In this document: one piece after another, positions 56,887-64,000 of the stretch
Position numbering within the stretch: the first letter of the stretch is position 1
Layout: every line of letters begins with the position of its first letter
Assembly: GCA_000697475.1 (NCBI GenBank)
Contig: JNEU01000565.1
Coordinates: 124,001 to 188,000, forward strand
Direction: 5' to 3'
DNA: 64,000 bases
DNA from: Lichtheimia corymbifera B2541
Lineage: Eukaryota; Mucoromycota; Mucoromycetes; Mucorales; Lichtheimiaceae
The notes under the pieces: generated by a model
What the model saw: only the letters and a program-made list of their open reading frames with translations
Databases searched by the model: none
Told to the model about the DNA's origin: nothing
Translations under genes and position numbers: made by a program

Positions 56887-57571
56887 GGTGCCGAGTACAA
56901 TTCAATCGAGTGGTGTGTTGTAGACACGATTGCGAGACCAATGTCAAATACTGCGTATGCGTGTAAGAAAAGAGGCGCGTGTCAAAAGAGAAAGGGACGT
57001 GAGCTGCCACATGCAGGAATGGTGAAAATGAAATCCCGACAACGGCTGCTTGTTCAGCTCCTCGTTTCACGTGATTTTTCATTATATCGTCCTATACATC
57101 CCCAACAATTCATTTAAATCATAACGTAGATGATTTATGTCGATCACCAGATATTTTATTGTTGAAACGATCATGTAGTATAGTGTTTTCACCATAACGA
57201 AAATGATACGTTGCTGTGTCGAAAAGGGTTGTGTGGTGGATGTTGTCAGCTGTACTGCCAAAGAAAAGCTTATCTATCACACCAATGATGACGGGGCTGC
57301 ACAAGGGACACAAGCATCTTAATTCTTCTCGACAATAACATGGTATTTTATTCAATGGGGGAAAACAATGATTGGAAAGCATGTTTCTTGTTTATAGGTA
57401 TTATTGGTCCATGGGCTCATATCATTGGTGTCAGGTTACAATTCACTGGCTGTCAGTGGCTGCAAATTTTATCCAATGACTCAGGTACAATCATAACTAA
57501 TCATAGGGCGGCGTGTCAGAGCTTCTTCCTCTCTCTCTCTTTTTTTCTCCTTTTTTCTTACCCTTTCCCCA
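56887..57571. other. Divergent promoter SDS3 / TYS1
   Basis: Intergenic promoter region of about 690 bp. It is CT-rich immediately upstream of the TYS1 start (57519-57570). No gene seen. Confidence 0.5.
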
Positions 57572-58808
57572 ATGTCCAACCTTTCGGCTGACGAGAAATA
57601 CAACTTGATTACCCGCAACTTGCAGGAAGTCCTTGGCGGCGATGAAATCAAAAAGGTGCTTGCCGAGCGTGATCTCAAGTTGTACTGGGGCAGTGCTCCC
57701 ACCGGTCGTCCTCATGTTGGTTACTTTGTCCCAATGACCAAGATTGCTGACTTTTTGGCTGCTGGTTGTGAGGTAAGTTGTGTGTTGAAAAGGATTCGAA
57801 AGGGAAACACAATGTTGACATTAAGGTGTCGTCGTTTAGGTCAAGATCTTGTTTGCCGATTTGCACGCTTTCCTTGACAACATGAAGGCTCCTCTCGAGT
57901 TGGTGGCTCACCGTGTCAAGTACTATGAAGCTATTGTCAAGGCCGTGCTTCGTTCCATTGGTGTTCCTCTCGAGAAGCTTGAATTCGTGATTGGTTCCAG
58001 CTACGAACTTTCCAAGGAGTACACCATGGATAACTTCAAGTTGGCTGCATGCATCACTGAACACGATGCCAAGAAGGCTGGTGCTGAAGTCGTCAAGCAA
58101 GTCGCATCGCCTCTTTTGTCTGGTTTGTTGTATCCCGGTATGCAAGCATTGGATGAGGAATACCTTGGCGTCGACTGTCAATTCGGTGGTGTGGATCAAC
58201 GCAAGATTTTCGTCCTTGCCGAAAAGTACCTTCCTCAGATTGGCTACAAGAAGCGTTCTCACTTGATGAACCCTATGGTGCCTGGTTTGACCGGTTCCAA
58301 GATGTCGGCTTCCGATCCCGACTCCAAGATTGACTTTTTGGATGATGCAAAGGCTATTCAAAAGAAGATCAAAAAGGCATTCTGTGAGGAAGGCAACATT
58401 ACTGAAAACGGTCTCCTTTCCTTCATCAAGGCTGTCTACTTCCCTCTCAAGAGTCTCAACAACGGCAAGCCCCGATTCGTCTGCCCTCGTCCTGAAAAGT
58501 GGGGTGGTGATATCATTTACGAAAGCTATGAAAAGCTTGAGGAGGACTTTGCCAACAAGCAATTGCATCCTGGTGATCTTAAGGCTGGTGTGATCGCTGC
58601 TATCAACGAACTCTTGGATCCTATTCGCAAGGAGTTTGAAGACCCTGAACTTCAAAAGATCGCTGCATTGGCCTACCCACCCCCAGAAGCTAAGCCTGTC
58701 AAGGAAAAGAAGAAGAAGGAAAAGAAGAGCAAGAAGCCTGAAGGTGAGATTGAAAAGCCTGCTGCTGAAGCAACCAAGCCTGAGGAAGAAGCTGCCAAGG
58801 CCCAGTAA
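57572..58808 (+). CDS. TYS1: Cytosolic tyrosyl-tRNA synthetase
   Basis: Charges tRNA-Tyr. Two exons (57572-57772, 57840-58808) give 389 residues, as in yeast Tys1. The class I signatures are present: [14 protein letters not shown] (HIGH-like) and GSKMSASD (KMSKS loop). Further catalytic-domain blocks are [36 protein letters not shown] and [14 protein letters not shown]. The C-terminal ~50 residues are a Lys/Glu/Ala-rich tail ([16 protein letters not shown]) typical of fungal forms. No EMAP-II/OB domain is appended, unlike the animal enzyme. A long open frame on the opposite strand (57675-58892) is a codon-bias shadow. Strong codon preference suggests high expression. Confidence 0.98.
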
Positions 58809-59308
58809 ATACAACACACAAATACATACAATCACTCCACCCCCAACTAGCACCCTCCACCCATTTTCGAACGCATACAGACACACACACATTCACCACC
58901 AAATACCTACACATTGTTGTAAAATATAAAAGAAGCATTACTTTGTTATAAAGGACAGAGAAGAAAACTGCCTGTTTGTGAATGAGCAATTCATGCGACT
59001 GACTTTGTAACCAAAAGTGACCAATAATAGATGCGTTGCTATGCTAGGTATAATCCATGGAAACGGTTCATTGTGATATGCATTGATCAAGCTAAAAATT
59101 ATCTGATGAAATGCATCTTATGCAAAGGCAATCGATTACCATTTTGAGCAGTGTGTGAAGATGCGAGATGTGACAGCTGATCATCAAGGCTTGAAACCAG
59201 CCTTTATTTTAGATGATAGAAATGATCCCCCCTCACTCCGACGCATTTGACATTGCACAACCCCCCTTGACATTCACCTCTTGTTTCTTTTTCCTTTTCC
59301 CTCACATA
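58809..59308. other. Intergenic TYS1-LYS12
   Basis: About 500 bp: a C/A-rich 3' UTR after TYS1, then the promoter and CT-rich leader of LYS12. No gene or clear TATA box. Confidence 0.5.
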
Positions 59309-60751
<1,443 letters not shown>

Positions 60752-60866
60752 ACGAGGATTTATTCTGTACAAAAATATTATTTTAGCGGATACTGAGAGA
60801 TTATATATATTTCTGTGTAGTATAGACAAAAAAAAAACAAGCAACGCATATACACACCAACCATCA

Positions 60867-63800
60867 TCACCAAATGTCAAATTGATCTTTTGGCCATTGT
60901 CCTGATTCTCTTGCTTTCCAATAATCTCCAACAAACTGCCATGTTTTCCCATCTTGAGAAGGTATCAATTGAGTCTCGGCATATGGATCATGCTCAAGCT
61001 TGAACCACCGTGGCTTCCATTCCACACCAGCCATTTCGAGTTCACGACGACGGTCTCGTTGTTTTTGTTCAATACGAACTTTTTCTTGATCCGCTTCCTC
61101 AACATGACCTATAAAACAAAGAACATTAATATCGGATCGACTCTACCAATATGTCTCCTCTCTCCCCCCACGCACCTTTTTCATAAAGTCTCAAGTCGGG
61201 ACGTAGCCGTGAATCGGTCTTTGGTAATTTATCTCGTTCAATTGCTGTTATTTCATTGAGTTCAATGGCAAACTGGGTGAACCCATAGTACTTTGATGGA
61301 TCATTCATGGTAGGTGGTGTGGCAGTCCATAGTACTGAGAGATGTTGGGGATCCATATTGACTTCCTCAGCCAGCATATCATTCCATTTTCCAACCACGC
61401 GACGACACTTTTTGCCTTGAGCATCATAAGCGGTCATGATGACTTCGTTGGAGGGTCGTGATGAGCCGCCAAACAGGTAGTAGCCGCCAGTAGAGGTCGT
61501 ATTCTCCCGAAAAGTCACCACCACGTGCTCACCCGTCGCATGATTGACCACTTTCATTTCACCCACATGCTCCAAGTACTTGTTGCCAGCGATCATGTTG
61601 CGAAGCCAACTCGATGGTTTTGAATAGGTAATGTGGTCGTCATGCCCAGCCAACGTGACATGGAAGGTCCCTTCATTGATCAACTCCTACAACACAGTAC
61701 AGCGTTAGGGAACCTCCGTTGGATGCAATGAACGATTCCCTTTTACTTACCATGGATTTACCCCAAAACTTGCTTCGGACCTTGACACATTGCCAGTACT
61801 TGTAATTGGACGATTCAGCATGTGCCTGGATAATTCCTCCATCATGGATGAGTAACTTATAAAAAGGATATGAGCCAATACTTACCGCTATGATGACAGG
61901 GTTGTGGGATACTTTTTCAGCAATAAAGCGAAAACCTTTATCAGGCCGGATATTCTCGTATGTTTCATTCATCATTGGATTGAAAGGCTATATATACGTA
62001 ACGCATTGATATCAGCTTGCTATTGCCAAAAGTGGTATGCGCTTTAACAAACCTTACGACCCACACGATGCTGTGAGGAAGCATATCCTGACACTGCAAA
62101 GACAGCCACATGTAAAAGGCGATCCATGGAATTGGGCATGCCAGAAGCCTTATCCAAAAGTTCTGAGTATTCCAATTCTTCACATGCTCTCTGCAACAGG
62201 CTCAAGGGTTCGTTCATGCTGATTGGCATTGAAATGGTGGATAGGTCTTTGCCCACGTTTTTGCGAATGACTGACAATGCAGATATCTCGGCACTTGCGA
62301 CAGGTGAAGGAAGAACTTGGCGACGTTGACAAGTTTGATGCATAATCCCCAAGGGTGATAAACGATGATCTATTGTGCATATATACACACACTATCAGGG
62401 CGAGGGTCCACCTTGTGTAATCCATCCTCAAACTTACTTACCATCATCATCATAATCTTCATCATCGTCATCATCCGTATCATCCACGACCACAGGCGAC
62501 TCATCCTCTTCATCCTCATCACTCAACAAAATCTCTTCGGCATCAAAGTACTGGTCGGATATGGCAGATCCTCTCCAAGAAGCGTTGCTATGGTGGATAA
62601 AAGGACTGAGTTCACGTCGTGGTGGCAAGGTCAAATGCGTTTCGGGCTGCTTTGTAGTACAAGTTGCTGGCTGTTCCTCATCACAATAACGCATTGCTTT
62701 GTGCCAAAGGTCCTTTTGATAACCCATGATGTCCATAATGTGCTTTCTCTCTGGTGCCAAGTGTGCAGTTGATAATCCAAGCTGAGCAACCAGCTGATCA
62801 ATGCGATGCAGATAGGCTTCCATATCAGCCATCAATTGTGTTGTCGTCTCAGATCCCTCTTTCAAATAATGGCGTAGACCATGATCCTCCTTTTCAAATG
62901 TTGGTGTGGGTGGTAGCATGCAAGAAGAAGGATCCGTCGGATGCTGAAGAGGATACTGCTCCTCATTGTTGTTGTTTGGAAGCATGCGGAATTCACGTAA
63001 AGCATTGGTCCATTTGGCTTGATCCTCTGCGTTCAACGTCTTGAGATGATAGAGCATGGTGCCTGAATCAATGTGGATAAGCCGTTGCAATGGATTAATC
63101 GAGATGGTAGCGACAAGGATCTGGATGGAGCCTCGCGTGACACTGGCAGGGGAGGTCGAGTAGGAAAGTACCCCAGATGCTGATAATTGAAACCATCGTC
63201 TTGCCCATCCTACATAATGACTTGGAGTCAATTTTACCATGGTCATGTTTACTACCCTATTCCATGTTTACCTTGAAGCTTTTTCCGTTTCTTTTTCAAT
63301 AGCCATCCAGAGACGATATAATTGGGAGGTTCATCATCAAAAGACAGTCGAGGATGCGTGGTATTCGGATCAATCAAAGCAACCGAGAAACTGAGTATCT
63401 TTGGTGTGTTGCGTGAGAATGTGTTATCTATATGCATGCATGTTCAGATCATTCATTCTGCAGGTGACATTGTCCTCTCCCGCTCTATTTACCAAATACG
63501 AGGATATAATTGCCAGGCACTTTGACTGTGTAATTGCCTTCCACCTTGATATTGGCTGATGTGCAATGTTGAATGGGTATCACTTCAATGAGATCTTCTT
63601 GCTCCTTGAGTTTGATGGATGCCATCGATGATTTGGCTCCTTTGTTGGCTCGGCTTTGTGCGCCATTGATATTTTTTTTGCTGTGAAGTAAATGATGCAG
63701 CCCTCCTGATGATTTATGGTAGTCGCTCAAGCTGTTGGATCGCTTATGCTGCTGTTGCTGTGGTGATGATGGTTGTTCAGTTGCTGATGCGACTACAATA

Positions 63801-64000
63801 TACTGTAAGATACAATAGCCTATATTAAAACATGCGCACTAGTGTCAAACCTTGTTGGTGTGGAAACGTTTCAGCGGCCACAGAAATACGACGTTGCTGT
63901 TGCTCTTGTTGGGCTTGAAAGATGAATTCCGATGACGACGGCAACCGAGCAGGACCAAGACGTCGATACAATCCAAAGGCAATGCTCTTGCGCTTCGTTG
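60867..64000 (-). CDS. OSH3: Oxysterol-binding protein, Osh3-like (GOLD-PH-ORD), 5' end missing
   Basis: Lipid-transfer protein at ER-plasma membrane contacts. Visible exons: 64000-63851, 63792-63493, 63427-63272, 63209-62442, 62369-62053, 61987-61886, 61825-61751, 61686-61176 and 61108-60867. Order of parts: a low-complexity start; a GOLD-like domain ([20 protein letters not shown]...[10 protein letters not shown]); a PH domain ([20 protein letters not shown]...KWTNALREF); a FFAT-like motif YFDAEE inside an acidic patch that would dock the ER protein VAP; and the ORD with [26 protein letters not shown] and KWNDML. GOLD plus PH plus FFAT is the Osh3 architecture. The fingerprint E-Q-V-S-H-H-P-P reads EKVSHNPV here, so the second His is Asn. 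The N-terminus lies beyond the right edge. Confidence 0.93.

Noticed and set aside
57675..58892. 405-codon open frame opposite tyrosyl-tRNA synthetase
   Set aside because: It is antisense to a strongly codon-biased gene. It has no recognisable domain and its Leu/Phe-rich content is what the biased sense codons produce in reverse.

Overview
This is a eukaryotic nuclear window, most probably from an early-diverging filamentous fungus of the Mucoromycota type (inference). Genes are split by many very short GT-AG introns of about 42-90 nt. The gene set is fungal: a fused alpha-beta tryptophan synthase (TRP5), homoisocitrate dehydrogenase of the fungal lysine pathway (LYS12), an Mpr1-type acetyltransferase, a GOLD-PH-ORD oxysterol-binding protein, and Ser/Asn/Gln-rich regulators. 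I cannot name the species. No rRNA, intact tRNA, CRISPR array or bacterial-type operon was seen. Exon junctions were derived by hand from splice signals and reading-frame continuity.

Layout. Positions 1-474 hold the 5' part of a small Ecl1-type zinc protein (minus). Positions 475-9751 are gene-poor and repetitive. They contain a 1.5-kb nested palindrome (3031-4555), degenerate coding-like DNA (about 5530-6540), and a diverged tandem array with a ~523-bp higher-order period (6485-7510) that appears related to the palindrome arms. Positions 9752-17182 are a dense run of plus-strand enzyme genes: inositol monophosphatase, a membrane-anchored alpha/beta hydrolase lacking the usual nucleophile, a universal stress protein, an ABHD13/Bem46 hydrolase and an Mpr1-like acetyltransferase. 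CDC73 (17997-19502) and a three-finger C2H2 factor (20041-20793) follow. The minus strand then carries a large F-box/LRR protein with a WG-rich tail (22108-25990), a small secreted cysteine-rich protein (26686-26943), an importin-7/8 receptor (28203-31880), a regulator with an integrase-type H2C2 zinc finger (33091-34967) and a BCS1-like AAA ATPase (37657-39708).

The right third holds PP2A B56 (40965-43406), TRP5 (43699-46017, minus) and the NatB auxiliary subunit NAA25 (46656-50397). Next is a tandem family of four intronless genes (51139-54718), each encoding a 65-67 residue protein that is little more than a WWE domain. Then come an Sds3-type Sin3-complex subunit (55106-56886, minus), tyrosyl-tRNA synthetase (57572-58808), LYS12 (59309-60751) and an Osh3-like protein running off the right edge (60867-64000, minus).

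Functionally most of the window is housekeeping: amino-acid synthesis, tRNA charging, transcription (Paf1 and Sin3 complexes), nuclear import, N-terminal acetylation, phosphatase control and lipid transfer. The candidate undescribed system is the array of stand-alone WWE mini-proteins, a fold known elsewhere as a poly(ADP-ribose) reader attached to ubiquitin ligases or PARPs. Second in interest are the palindrome with its related array and the WG-rich F-box protein, which may be relevant to RNA silencing.
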